A DNA stretch of 64,000 nt from CAJMGO01 sp900557305 (GTDB lineage Bacteria > Bacillota_I > Bacilli_A > RF39 > UBA660): positions 33,509 through 97,508 of the forward strand of contig CAJMGO010000003.1 of assembly GCA_905212975.1 (NCBI GenBank). Direction: 5' to 3'. The notes beneath the pieces were generated by a model. The model made no database searches, was not told the DNA's origin, and worked only from the letters and a program-made list of their open reading frames with translations. The translations under genes and the position numbers were made by a program. Within the stretch, counting starts at the first letter, position 1, and each line of letters begins with the position of its first letter. Positions 18,949 to 27,244 of this stretch are shown here, piece after piece.

Positions 18949-18968
18949 GCTTTTTGCCTATTTTTTTG
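18945..18968 (+). terminator. Terminator upstream of mtaB
   Basis: ATAGGC (18945-18950) pairs with GCCTAT (18956-18961) and leads into a T run, which runs directly into the mtaB Shine-Dalgarno GGAGG. With no promoter in between, mtaB is probably expressed by read-through. Confidence 0.8.
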
Positions 18969-18977
18969 GAGGTTTTT

Positions 18978-20249
18978 ATGAAGGTAAATATTTATACTTT
19001 AGGATGCAAGGTTAATTTTTATGAGTCTAATTTAATGAAGGAAAAATTAATTGATGCTGGATATACATATACTGATATGGATGATAGTGACATAGTAATT
19101 ATAAATACTTGCTCAGTTACTAATACAGCAGATAATAAGTCTTTAAAGGCTGCAAGACATGCTGCAGGATTGGGTAAGAATGTTATAGTTGTTGGATGTT
19201 CTTCACAAAATAAAGAAGAGGCATATGAGAAAATAGATGGAGTAAATGTAATTTTAGGTAATAAAGGAAAATCTGATATTGTATCGTATATTCAAAAATA
19301 TTTTGATAAAAATGAAAGAATAATTGGGGTATCTGATATTCAAAAAGTTCCTTTTGAAGAAATGAAAGTTAATAATTTTGATAAGACTAGAGCTTTTGTT
19401 AAAATACAAGATGGTTGTAATAATTATTGTTCATATTGTATTATTCCTTATTTAAGAGGAGATGTTAGAAGTAAAAAAAGTGATGATGTTATAAATGAAG
19501 TTAAAAGTCTTATTGAATCAGGTCATAAGGAAATTGTTTTAACTGGTATTCATACTGGACATTATGGATCTGATATTAATGAGAGTTTTGCTGGGCTATT
19601 AAAAAAATTAGTTAAAATAGATGGACTTTTAAGACTTAGAATATCTTCTGTTGAAATAACAGAATTAAATGATGAGTTTTTAGATGTTTTAAAAAATAGT
19701 CAAGTACTTGTTGATCATATTCATATTCCTCTTCAATCAGGTAGTAATACAGTTTTAAAACGTATGAATAGAAAATATGATAAGGATTATTTTATTAATA
19801 AAATAGATACAATAAGAAGTATTAGACCTGATATTTCTATAACTACTGATTTAATTGTTGGATTTCCTGGTGAGACAGAAGATGAATTTAATGAAACTAT
19901 TGATACACTAAATAAAATTAAATTTTCTAAAATACATGTATTTCCATATTCTAGAAGGAAAGGTACTCCAGCAGATTTAATGGATAATCAAATTGATGAA
20001 AAAGTAAAAAAAGAAAGAGTTAGTAAAATCATAAATTTAAGTAAAGAATTGGAACAGGATTATTTTTCTAAATTTATAGGAAAAGAATTAGTTTTTATAC
20101 CAGAAGTCTATAAGAATGGTTATTTAATAGGACATACTGGAAATTATATTTTAGTACGTGCTTTAGGTGATGAAAAATTACTTAAACAAGATATTAATGT
20201 AAAACTTGAAAAATTAGAATATCCATATGTTTTAGGATGTATTATATAG
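18978..20249 (+). CDS. mtaB: tRNA t6A37 methylthiotransferase MtaB
   Basis: This radical-SAM enzyme adds a methylthio group to t6A at position 37 of ANN-decoding tRNAs. The start at 18978 follows GGAGG; an upstream extension would cross the terminator. The N-terminal domain has cysteines in LGCKVN, NTCSVT and GCSSQ for the second Fe-S cluster. The radical-SAM motif is CNNYCSYCIIP, followed by HIPLQSGSN and a C-terminal TRAM-like domain. The length of 423 aa is typical. Confidence 0.93.
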   Translation: MKVNIYTLGCKVNFYESNLMKEKLIDAGYTYTDMDDSDIVIINTCSVTNTADNKSLKAARHAAGLGKNVIVVGCSSQNKEEAYEKIDGVNVILGNKGKSDIVSYIQKYFDKNERIIGVSDIQKVPFEEMKVNNFDKTRAFVKIQDGCNNYCSYCIIPYLRGDVRSKKSDDVINEVKSLIESGHKEIVLTGIHTGHYGSDINESFAGLLKKLVKIDGLLRLRISSVEITELNDEFLDVLKNSQVLVDHIHIPLQSGSNTVLKRMNRKYDKDYFINKIDTIRSIRPDISITTDLIVGFPGETEDEFNETIDTLNKIKFSKIHVFPYSRRKGTPADLMDNQIDEKVKKERVSKIINLSKELEQDYFSKFIGKELVFIPEVYKNGYLIGHTGNYILVRALGDEKLLKQDINVKLEKLEYPYVLGCII

Positions 20250-20322
20250 TGTAAATAAGATATAAATATTCGATACTCGATAAATATATATTTATTTGTA
20301 AAATAAAGTATATATAAAACAA

Positions 20323-20347
20323 AATAGTGTAAAAGCTATTTTTTTGT
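20323..20347 (+). terminator. Terminator after mtaB
   Basis: AAATAG and CTATTT flank a short loop and lead into T7. The remaining DNA from 20250 to 20322 is A/T-rich with no gene. Confidence 0.7.
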
Positions 20348-20372
20348 GTTATAGTAGATAAAGGTGAAATAT

Positions 20373-22586
20373 ATGAAAAACTATGTAAAAGGTATATATA
20401 AAAGGAGTATTTTTAAATCTGATAAAGGTTATGTTATTGGAATTTTTAAAGTACTTGAAACTAATGAAGAAGAATTTAGTGATTATATTAATAAAACTAT
20501 AACTTTTACTGGTATTTTTCCTGATTTAAAGGAAGATGATAAATATATTTTTTATGGTGAGGTTGTTAATCATCCAAAATATGGTATACAGTATGATGTA
20601 AAGGAATCTGAAAGAATTAAACCTGAAGATAGAGATGGAATAATTGCTTTTTTATCTAGTGATTTATTTAAAGGTGTTGGAGAAAAACTTGCTACAAACA
20701 TTGTAGATGTTTTGGGGAAAAATACTTTAGAAATTATTTTAAGTAATCCAGATGAACTTTTAAAGGTACCAAAGATGACAGAAGAAAAAGCAAAGGCTAT
20801 TACATCTGTTTTAAATAAGTATGAAGAAAGTCATAAGACTATTGTTTATTTAACTGAATTAGGCTTTAATTTAAAAGATGCTCTTTCAATTTATAATTTT
20901 TATAAAGATAATACTATATATACTGTTGAAAATAATATATATAAACTTATAGATGATATAGATGATATTAATTTTAATAAAATAGATAAATTAAGAGAAA
21001 AATTAAATATAGAAGAAAATGATGAGAAAAGAATTGAAAGCTGTATATATTATATAATGAGTGATATTTTATTTCAAAATAGTGATACATATCTTTTTTA
21101 TGATGAAATTAAAAAAAATACTATAGAGTATTTGAATTTTGATATAGATGATGAGAGGTTTAATAATTATCTTGATGTATTAAGATATGAGGGTAAAATA
21201 GTAAAAGAAGATGATAGATTTTATACAGCTTCTTTATATAAAGCTGAGATGGAAGTAGTAAATAAGATTAAGGTACTTGAAAATGCTTATGTTGAAAGTG
21301 ATATTGATATTGATACTCATATAGAAATTCTTGAAAAGGGTAGTGGCATTTCATATAATAGTGATCAAAAAGCTGCTATAAAGAAAGCTCTTCTTAATAA
21401 TATAACTATTATAACTGGTGGTCCTGGTACAGGTAAAACAACAATAATAAAAGCAATAGTAGATTTATATATAGATATAAATAAGCTTAAAATAGATGAA
21501 GCAACAAAAAAAATAGCTTTATTATCGCCAACAGGAAGAGCAAGTAAGAGAATGAGTGAATCAACTAATTTTCCTGCATATACAATACATAGATTTTTAA
21601 AATGGAATAAAGATACAAATGAGTTTCAGATAAATGAAACAAATAAAAGTGAAGCAGAATTTATAATAATAGATGAATCTAGTATGATAGATTTAGAGCT
21701 TTTAGGTAATTTGTTTAAAGGATTAACTGATAGAGTAAAGCTTGTATTTGTAGGAGATTATTATCAATTACCAAGTGTAGGATGTGGGCAAGTATTAAAA
21801 GATTTAATTGAAAGTGATATGATTGATACTATATATTTAAATCAGTTATATAGACAAAGTAATGATTCATATATTCCAACTCTTGCTTATGAAATAAAAA
21901 ATAATGATGTAAGTGATGATATATTAAAACAAAAAGATGATTTCAGATTTATTGAAACAAGTAATGATAACATTATTAATGTATTAAAACAATTGTGCTT
22001 AAAGTTAATAGATAATGGATATGATTATAGAAAAGTTCAATTAATGGCCCCTATGTATGCTGGTGAAAATGGTATTGATAATATAAACCGAAATCTTCAA
22101 AGTATTTTTAATCCATCTGATGATACAAAAAGAGAAGTACATGTAGGTAATATTATATTTAGAGAAAATGATAAAGTATTACAACTTACTAATATGCCTG
22201 ATGAAAATGTTTTTAACGGAGATATTGGTGTAATTAAATATATATTATATTCAAATACTAGTAAAAGTAAAAAAGATGAAATTTATGTTGATTTTGATGG
22301 TAATGTTGTAAAGTATTTACCAAAAGATTTTAATAAATTAAAACATGCTTATATAATTAGTATTCATAAATCACAAGGTAGTGAATTTGATTTTGTAATA
22401 CTTCCTATTTGTATGTCTTATTATAGAATGTTATATAGGAAACTTATTTATACAGCTATAACACGTGCAAAAAAGAAATTGATAGTTGTTGGAGATTTAA
22501 AAGCATTTAGAGTTGCTGTTATGAAAGATAGTGAGTTAAATAGAAAAACATTTTTAAAAGAAAAACTAGAAAATATGTATAATTAA
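20373..22586 (+). CDS. recD2: RecD-like DNA helicase (RecD2 family)
   Basis: This superfamily-1B 5'-3' DNA helicase acts in repair and replication independently of RecBC. It has 737 aa from ATG 20373 (Shine-Dalgarno AAAGGTG). An N-terminal OB-like and helix-hairpin region (about 1-300) includes GVGEKLATNIV. Walker A is GGPGTGKTT, Walker B is IIDESSMID, followed by VGDYYQLPSVG and the C-terminal SIHKSQGSEFD and TAITRAKKKL motifs. No recB or recC is visible nearby. Confidence 0.93.
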   Translation: MKNYVKGIYKRSIFKSDKGYVIGIFKVLETNEEEFSDYINKTITFTGIFPDLKEDDKYIFYGEVVNHPKYGIQYDVKESERIKPEDRDGIIAFLSSDLFKGVGEKLATNIVDVLGKNTLEIILSNPDELLKVPKMTEEKAKAITSVLNKYEESHKTIVYLTELGFNLKDALSIYNFYKDNTIYTVENNIYKLIDDIDDINFNKIDKLREKLNIEENDEKRIESCIYYIMSDILFQNSDTYLFYDEIKKNTIEYLNFDIDDERFNNYLDVLRYEGKIVKEDDRFYTASLYKAEMEVVNKIKVLENAYVESDIDIDTHIEILEKGSGISYNSDQKAAIKKALLNNITIITGGPGTGKTTIIKAIVDLYIDINKLKIDEATKKIALLSPTGRASKRMSESTNFPAYTIHRFLKWNKDTNEFQINETNKSEAEFIIIDESSMIDLELLGNLFKGLTDRVKLVFVGDYYQLPSVGCGQVLKDLIESDMIDTIYLNQLYRQSNDSYIPTLAYEIKNNDVSDDILKQKDDFRFIETSNDNIINVLKQLCLKLIDNGYDYRKVQLMAPMYAGENGIDNINRNLQSIFNPSDDTKREVHVGNIIFRENDKVLQLTNMPDENVFNGDIGVIKYILYSNTSKSKKDEIYVDFDGNVVKYLPKDFNKLKHAYIISIHKSQGSEFDFVILPICMSYYRMLYRKLIYTAITRAKKKLIVVGDLKAFRVAVMKDSELNRKTFLKEKLENMYN

Positions 22587-22593
22587 AATTATT

Positions 22594-22621
22594 TTGATAA
22601 CAATATAAATGCATGTATAAA
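22594..22621 (+). promoter_or_regulatory. Candidate promoter of the 52-aa gene
   Basis: TTGATA (22594-22599) and TATAAA (22616-22621) are 16 nt apart. The region just downstream has the palindromic string TGCATGCA, whose role is unknown. Confidence 0.45.
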
Positions 22622-22664
22622 TTAATATGCATGCATCATGTTTTTTAGCAAAGGGTGATAAGTT

Positions 22665-22823
22665 ATGAAAATGTGTGTTTGTAGAGATATGGCACTAATT
22701 GGTATGGGTATGGCATCAGTACTTTTATATCAAAAGTATAATGAACCAGTAAAAGAAAAGGTAGAAGATGTTGTTAAAACTACTTCTAAAAAGATTAATA
22801 ACAAGCTAGAAAATATGAGTTAG
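22665..22823 (+). CDS. Small membrane protein, 52 aa, unknown
   Basis: This short gene has ATG at 22665, an AAGGGTGAT site 7 nt upstream, its own candidate promoter and a strong terminator, so it is probably real. The protein begins MKMCVCRD, has a short Met/Ala/Leu-rich hydrophobic stretch (residues 9-23), and a charged amphipathic tail (NEPVKEKVEDVVKTTSKK). It resembles small single-pass membrane proteins. No function is assigned. Confidence 0.65.
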   Translation: MKMCVCRDMALIGMGMASVLLYQKYNEPVKEKVEDVVKTTSKKINNKLENMS

Positions 22824-22827
22824 ATTA

Positions 22828-22854
22828 AGCCTCCTTGTAAAGGGAGGTTTTTTT
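22828..22854 (+). terminator. Terminator of the 52-aa gene
   Basis: CCTCCT (22830-22835) pairs with GGGAGG (22842-22847), followed by T7. The last two Ts are also the start of the next -35 box. Confidence 0.88.
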
Positions 22855-22881
22855 GACAAATAATTTATTCTGTAATATAAT
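22853..22881 (+). promoter_or_regulatory. Consensus sigma-A promoter of the zinc-ribbon gene
   Basis: A perfect TTGACA (22853-22858) and a perfect TATAAT (22876-22881) are separated by 17 nt. The -35 box begins inside the T run of the preceding terminator. Confidence 0.9.
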
Positions 22882-22902
22882 ATGTTTTATTGGAGGGATT
22901 AT

Positions 22903-23259
22903 ATGTTTTGCTCAAATTGTGGTAATAAAATAGAAAATGGTAGTAATTTTTGTAGGGTATGTGGTAATGTAGTTAATGGTAATGTTTACTATAATCAAAC
23001 TGTAGAAGATAAGAATAAAGAAACTTCATTTATAATGGGTATAATAGCTCTAGTTGGTAAGTTATTTCTTCCTTTCTTTAATATTGTATTTGCTATAATT
23101 GCTATATATTATGGTAATTTATATAAAAAACAAACTGGTTTAAATTGTCCTGGTAAAGTTATGGGAATAGTTTCTTTAGCTTTAAGTGGATTATTTTTAG
23201 TTGTATTATTAATTCTTATAATTTTACCATTTATTTTTTATGGCGCTTCATACATGTAA
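22903..23259 (+). CDS. Zinc-ribbon membrane protein
   Basis: It has 118 aa from ATG 22903 (Shine-Dalgarno GGAGGG). The N-terminus is a double-Cys zinc ribbon (CSNCGNKIENGSNFCRVCGN). After a short linker there are two membrane helices (about 45-70 and 85-115), with a DUF4190-like pattern. Related proteins are common in this group, and another zinc-ribbon protein lies at 48046. The function is unknown. Confidence 0.8.
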   Translation: MFCSNCGNKIENGSNFCRVCGNVVNGNVYYNQTVEDKNKETSFIMGIIALVGKLFLPFFNIVFAIIAIYYGNLYKKQTGLNCPGKVMGIVSLALSGLFLVVLLILIILPFIFYGASYM

Positions 23260-23269
23260 AATTGTGTAA

Positions 23270-23303
23270 ATAAAAAAAGTTGATTTTTGATTAACTTTTT
23301 TTT
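23270..23303 (+). terminator. Terminator after the zinc-ribbon gene
   Basis: AAAAAAGTT pairs with AACTTTTTT around a loop of about 11 nt, ending in a T run. A -10-like TATAAT (23319-23324) lies just downstream and may start the next operon, although no clear -35 box is seen. Confidence 0.75.
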
Positions 23304-23362
23304 GTTCTATATATTTGATATAATATATGTACTGAAATACTAAAGAAGTGGGGTGTTGGAAT

Positions 23363-24871
23363 ATGAATAAATTAAGTAAAATATTATTAATTATAGTTGT
23401 ATCTTTTTGCTTATTATCAAATGTTAATGCTATATATTCAGATTCTAATGCTAATCTTGGTACATATGAAGAAGAATTAAAAAAATTTCCATATGAATAT
23501 CAACAAAAAATAGAGGAATTACATAAAATATATCCTAATGCTTTATTTGTAGTACAAAATGAATTTTTTGATTGGAAAAAATATAAAGAAATTCCTGTTT
23601 CTTGGAATAGTATGTTTAATTCTCAAAAAGGAGAAAGAAGTTTAATTCAATCATCAGTACAAGACTCATATAAAACTGATAAATGTGGTCAAACTTCAAA
23701 TGGAAGATGTGTTTGGAGTTATGCATCAGATGAAGCAATTTCATATTATTTAAATCCATATAATTTTTTAAATGAAAAAAATATATTTATGTTTGAATCT
23801 TTATATTCTAAAAGTTATCACACTAAAGAAGGTGTTGAAAAAATATTAGCAGGATCTTTTATGGCAAATAAAAATTGCCCTGGTTCTGATAAAACATATG
23901 CTGAAGTAATATTAGAAGCTGGTGAAAAAAATAATGTAAGTCCATATATGCTTGCATCTAGATTAATACAAGAACAAGGAAGAAATGGAAGCAGTAGTTT
24001 AATTTCAGGAACATATGAAGGCGCAAATGGAGAATTAAAAGGATATTATAATTATTTTAATATTCAAGCTAGTGGTAATACAGATCAAGCAGTTATTGAA
24101 AATGGTCTAAAATGCGCTAAAGGAACATTAAATTATTGTAGTGGTAATAATTGGGATTCACCATATGCATCAATTGTTGGTGGTTCTAAATTTGTGTATA
24201 AGAAGTATGTTGGAATAAATGACACATATAATGTAAAAGGTCAAATGACTTTATATTTACAAAAATGGGATCCATATGGTCCACAATTAGGTGGACATCA
24301 ATATATGCAAAATATTCAAGCACCAGTATCTGAATCAATAACAACATTTAATTCATATGCTTCATATCCTGACTACAAAAATTATTCATATGTATTTTAT
24401 ATTCCTATATATGAGGGAGCACCTAATACAAAGATGAAAGTGTCAAAGATAGATGATATACTTTTAAACAATAAATTAAAAATTAATGATAATTATTTAT
24501 CAGGTATATCAGTTAATACATCTCAAGATACATTTGAGTCTAATCTAAAAAAAGAAAATTCTAACATATCAGTAGTCTTTGAAAAAAATTCCAATAATAA
24601 ATCAAATGATTTAGCTTCAGGTGATAAAATAACTATTAAGTTAGATGGTGAAACAAAAGAGTATGAAGTTGTTATATATGGTGATGTAAATGGTGATGGT
24701 TCTATAAAGGCTAGCGATTATGTATTAGTAAAAAATCATATAATGGGAACAAACATATTACAAAATGCATATTTGAAAGCTGCAGATGTAAATAAAGATG
24801 GAAATGTTAAAGCAAGCGATTATGTATTGATAAAAAATCATATAATGGGTACATACAATATTATTCAGTAG
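23363..24871 (+). CDS. Secreted glucosaminidase-type autolysin with C-terminal dockerin
   Basis: It has 502 aa from ATG 23363 (site GGGTGTTGGA). A signal peptide covers residues 1-24. The central domain (about 90-330) looks like a GH73 endo-beta-N-acetylglucosaminidase, with the probable catalytic Glu in ASRLIQEQG, and would cut peptidoglycan. A linker of about 80 aa leads to a type I dockerin made of two Ca-binding repeats, GDVNGDGSIKASDYVLVKNH and ADVNKDGNVKASDYVLIKNH. A dockerin implies docking onto a cohesin-bearing surface protein. The next gene, 8 nt downstream, is a candidate partner. Confidence 0.88.
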   Translation: MNKLSKILLIIVVSFCLLSNVNAIYSDSNANLGTYEEELKKFPYEYQQKIEELHKIYPNALFVVQNEFFDWKKYKEIPVSWNSMFNSQKGERSLIQSSVQDSYKTDKCGQTSNGRCVWSYASDEAISYYLNPYNFLNEKNIFMFESLYSKSYHTKEGVEKILAGSFMANKNCPGSDKTYAEVILEAGEKNNVSPYMLASRLIQEQGRNGSSSLISGTYEGANGELKGYYNYFNIQASGNTDQAVIENGLKCAKGTLNYCSGNNWDSPYASIVGGSKFVYKKYVGINDTYNVKGQMTLYLQKWDPYGPQLGGHQYMQNIQAPVSESITTFNSYASYPDYKNYSYVFYIPIYEGAPNTKMKVSKIDDILLNNKLKINDNYLSGISVNTSQDTFESNLKKENSNISVVFEKNSNNKSNDLASGDKITIKLDGETKEYEVVIYGDVNGDGSIKASDYVLVKNHIMGTNILQNAYLKAADVNKDGNVKASDYVLIKNHIMGTYNIIQ

Positions 24872-24879
24872 GTGATAAG

Positions 24880-26313
24880 ATGAAAGGTAAAAAAATATTA
24901 TTTATAGTAGTGTTAAGCTTTTTATTAATTCCAAAAGTAAGTGCTTCATCTTGTAATGTTAAAGCAAATACTACAAATATAAAACAGGGAGATACTGTTA
25001 CAATTTCTATTAGTGGTCAAGATGTAATTGGAAAGTTTAATATATCATCATCATCGATATTAACCTCATCACAAAATTCAATTTGGATAGAAAATAATAC
25101 TGAAACAATAAGTTTTACAGCAAATAGTTCTGGAGTTGCTACAATTAATGTGTCTCCATTTCAACCATCAGATAGTCAAGGAAATGATATTAATTTAAGT
25201 TGCAATTCAGTATCTATTACGATAAATCCTAAAAATACTCCTCAACCTAGCAATAATTCAAATAAGGGAACAAGTCAAAAAAGTAATTCAAATAAACCTA
25301 GTAAATCGAATAATAATTATTTAAAAAGTTTTGGTGTAGAAGGATATAATTTATCAAGTGAATTTAATAAAGATAATGGTGATTATAGTGTAACTGTTCC
25401 TTATGATACAAAAGAAGTAAAAGTTATTTATGAAAAAGAGGATGATAAGGCAAGCATTTCTGGCGATGAAGGTGTTAAATCTGTTTCTATTGGTGAGAAC
25501 AAATTTACTATAACTGTAACAGCAGAAAATGGTGAACAAAGAAATTATACAGTAAATGTAATTGTTGAAAAGAAACCTATTATTATTAAAAAGAATAATG
25601 ATGAATATAGTGTGGTTACAAAAGAAGAGGATTTACCAAAGATTGATATAGAACATGATGTTATAACACTTAATATTCAAGATACAGAGGTAAAAGCTTA
25701 TAGGATTGATTCTATTGATTATGTTTTAATAGCTTTAAGGGATAAAAATAATGATGTTAAATTATATAAGTTTGATTCTTTTAAAGATGATGAAAAAGAG
25801 CCTATTTATACTTTATATCAAGATATAAATTTATCTGGTATATATTTAGTTTTAACTGAACCTAAAAGTATACCTAGTGGTTATAAAAAGGTAAGTATTA
25901 AAATTAATGGAAATAGTGTTACTGCTTATAAAAAAAATAAAGGTTTTTATTTAGTTTATGGATTGAATACTTCTAATAATAAAGAATCATTTTATTCTTA
26001 TGATGAAGATGAAAATACTTTACAAAGATATAATATTGAAGAATTAAATGACACATTAAAAGAAAATGACAATTTAAAGAAATTTGCTTTTTTACTTTGT
26101 ATTGGTTTGATTGCTGCATTTATAATAATAATCATAATATGTGTTAAAAAATGTGAAAATAAGGAAGCAAAAGAATTAAGAAAAGAAGAAAAGAAAAATA
26201 AAAAACTGGAAATTCAAAATCAAAAAAAAGAAACTAAAAAACAAAGAAAAGAAGAAAAAAGATTAAAAAAAGAAGCTAAAAAAGTAGAGGATAAAGTAGA
26301 GGATGATGAATAG
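24880..26313 (+). CDS. Membrane-anchored Ig-like/cadherin-like surface protein
   Basis: It has 477 aa. A signal peptide (1-22) is followed by an Ig- or cohesin-like beta domain (about 24-112: IKQGDTVTISISG) and a Ser/Asn/Lys-rich linker (115-147). A cadherin-like beta-sandwich follows (about 148-230: LKSFGVEGYNL, VTAENGEQRNYTVNV). After an unrecognised region come one membrane helix (about 402-425) and a Lys/Glu-rich cytoplasmic tail. It is co-transcribed with the dockerin autolysin, so it may anchor or position that enzyme. Whether the N-terminal domain is a real cohesin is uncertain. Confidence 0.75.
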   Translation: MKGKKILFIVVLSFLLIPKVSASSCNVKANTTNIKQGDTVTISISGQDVIGKFNISSSSILTSSQNSIWIENNTETISFTANSSGVATINVSPFQPSDSQGNDINLSCNSVSITINPKNTPQPSNNSNKGTSQKSNSNKPSKSNNNYLKSFGVEGYNLSSEFNKDNGDYSVTVPYDTKEVKVIYEKEDDKASISGDEGVKSVSIGENKFTITVTAENGEQRNYTVNVIVEKKPIIIKKNNDEYSVVTKEEDLPKIDIEHDVITLNIQDTEVKAYRIDSIDYVLIALRDKNNDVKLYKFDSFKDDEKEPIYTLYQDINLSGIYLVLTEPKSIPSGYKKVSIKINGNSVTAYKKNKGFYLVYGLNTSNNKESFYSYDEDENTLQRYNIEELNDTLKENDNLKKFAFLLCIGLIAAFIIIIIICVKKCENKEAKELRKEEKKNKKLEIQNQKKETKKQRKEEKRLKKEAKKVEDKVEDDE

Positions 26314-26330
26314 ATTTCACATCCTTTTTT
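26301..26330 (+). terminator. Possible terminator after the surface protein
   Basis: GGATG (26301-26305) and CATCC (26320-26324) enclose a 14-nt loop containing the stop codon, followed by T6. Confidence 0.5.
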
Positions 26331-26360
26331 AGTTTTTATATTTTTAATCTACATTATACG

Positions 26361-26399
26361 TGATATAATTCAAGAGGAGGTATATTATGAAAATCGCCA
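26361..26399 (+). repeat. Direct repeat copy 1 of the hisS leader (-10, RBS and start)
   Basis: These 39 bases match 27206-27244 with three differences, all C/T exchanges. The block holds TATAAT, AGAGGAGG and an ATGAAAAT start region. Copy 1 heads a decayed gene and copy 2 heads hisS. Confidence 0.8.
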
Positions 26400-26830
26400 T
26401 TGAGGTATGAATTACTTAAAAAATTTATGTATATTCTGCCAAAGAAGATAAAGCAATTATTTGATATTTTAAAGTAAGCGATATTTTAAATGGTAACACG
26501 GATGAGATTTTAACTGCTACAGGATATGATAAGAGACAAGATGGTTATGAAATAGTTGAATATTATGGGAAAAATAATCCAAATTGCTATGATTTACATT
26601 TGCATGATGTTACTGAATTTGAAGAATATTTTTCATTAAAAAATATGAGAAGTATTTCAAGAAATGCTGATATGCCACAATATATTAAATTTATTTATGA
26701 TAATGATTTATTATATGAGATTATTAGAGAATGGGATGAAGCCTTTAGTTTAGATGGAAACTTATGTGACAATCCTAGTAAAACAAAACAAGTGATATTG
26801 CAAAAAGATAGAATGAAAGGAAGAAAATAA
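26387..26830 (+). pseudogene. Decayed gene with three early in-frame stops
   Basis: A strong GGAGG and ATG (26387) open a frame that meets TGA (26408), TAA (26417) and TGA (26462). The same frame then stays open to 26830 with normal-looking protein: residues such as VSDILNGNTDEILTATGYD, then HDVTEFEEYF. The intact tail has no good start codon of its own before 26600, where the site is weak. The N-terminal part has therefore been lost to point mutations, although the tail could still be expressed from 26600 (76 aa). The family is not recognised. It ends 1 nt before the ASCH gene. Confidence 0.7.
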
Positions 26831-26831
26831 T

Positions 26832-27173
26832 ATGGAACATGAAATGAAATTACAACCTGAGTATTATAATTTTATACTTAATGGTACTAAAAGAATTGAA
26901 ATAAGACTTTTTGATGAAAAAAGGCAACAAATTAAGATTGGAGATACAATTAAAATTTTAAAGGAACCAGAATTGAATGAGTCATTTAACGCTAAGGTTA
27001 TCGGATTATTAAGATATAACACTTTTGAAGATATGTTTAAGGATTTTGATATTTCTGTTTTATCTGATAGTTCAATGACAAAAGAAGAATTAATTGCTGT
27101 TCTTGAACAATTTTATACAAAAGAAAAACAAAAACAATATGGTGTTTTAGGAATTAGAATTGAATTAATATAA
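26832..27173 (+). CDS. ASCH-domain protein
   Basis: It has 113 aa. The pattern MKLQPEYYNFILNGTKRIEIRL near the N-terminus, followed by GDTIKI and AKVIGLLRYNTFEDMF, fits the ASCH (PUA-like) fold, a small RNA-binding or nucleic-acid-associated module. AAAGGAAG precedes the ATG. It probably shared a transcript with the decayed gene before it. The exact role is unknown. Confidence 0.8.
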   Translation: MEHEMKLQPEYYNFILNGTKRIEIRLFDEKRQQIKIGDTIKILKEPELNESFNAKVIGLLRYNTFEDMFKDFDISVLSDSSMTKEELIAVLEQFYTKEKQKQYGVLGIRIELI

Positions 27174-27199
27174 AAGATGGTGATGTTACTATCTTTTTA
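27173..27199 (+). terminator. Terminator before hisS
   Basis: AAAAGAT (27173-27179) pairs with ATCTTTT (27192-27198). The stem starts at the end of the ASCH stop codon. Confidence 0.65.
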
Positions 27200-27205
27200 A
27201 AATAT

Positions 27206-27244
27206 GATATAATTTAAGAGGAGGTATATTATGAAAATTGCTAA
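27206..27244 (+). repeat. Direct repeat copy 2, the functional hisS leader
   Basis: It contains TATAAT (27209-27214), GAGGAGG and the hisS ATG at 27231. It is nearly identical to copy 1 at 26361-26399. No T-box leader is present, since the space between the terminator and the start codon is only about 30 nt. Confidence 0.8.

Noticed and set aside
26387..26470. TGA codons as tryptophan in the decayed gene
   Set aside because: A TAA lies between the two TGAs, and the rest of the window uses TGA as a stop, with RF2 present.
27173..27230. T-box or other riboswitch before hisS
   Set aside because: There are only about 30 bases between the terminator and the start codon, with no T-box sequence.
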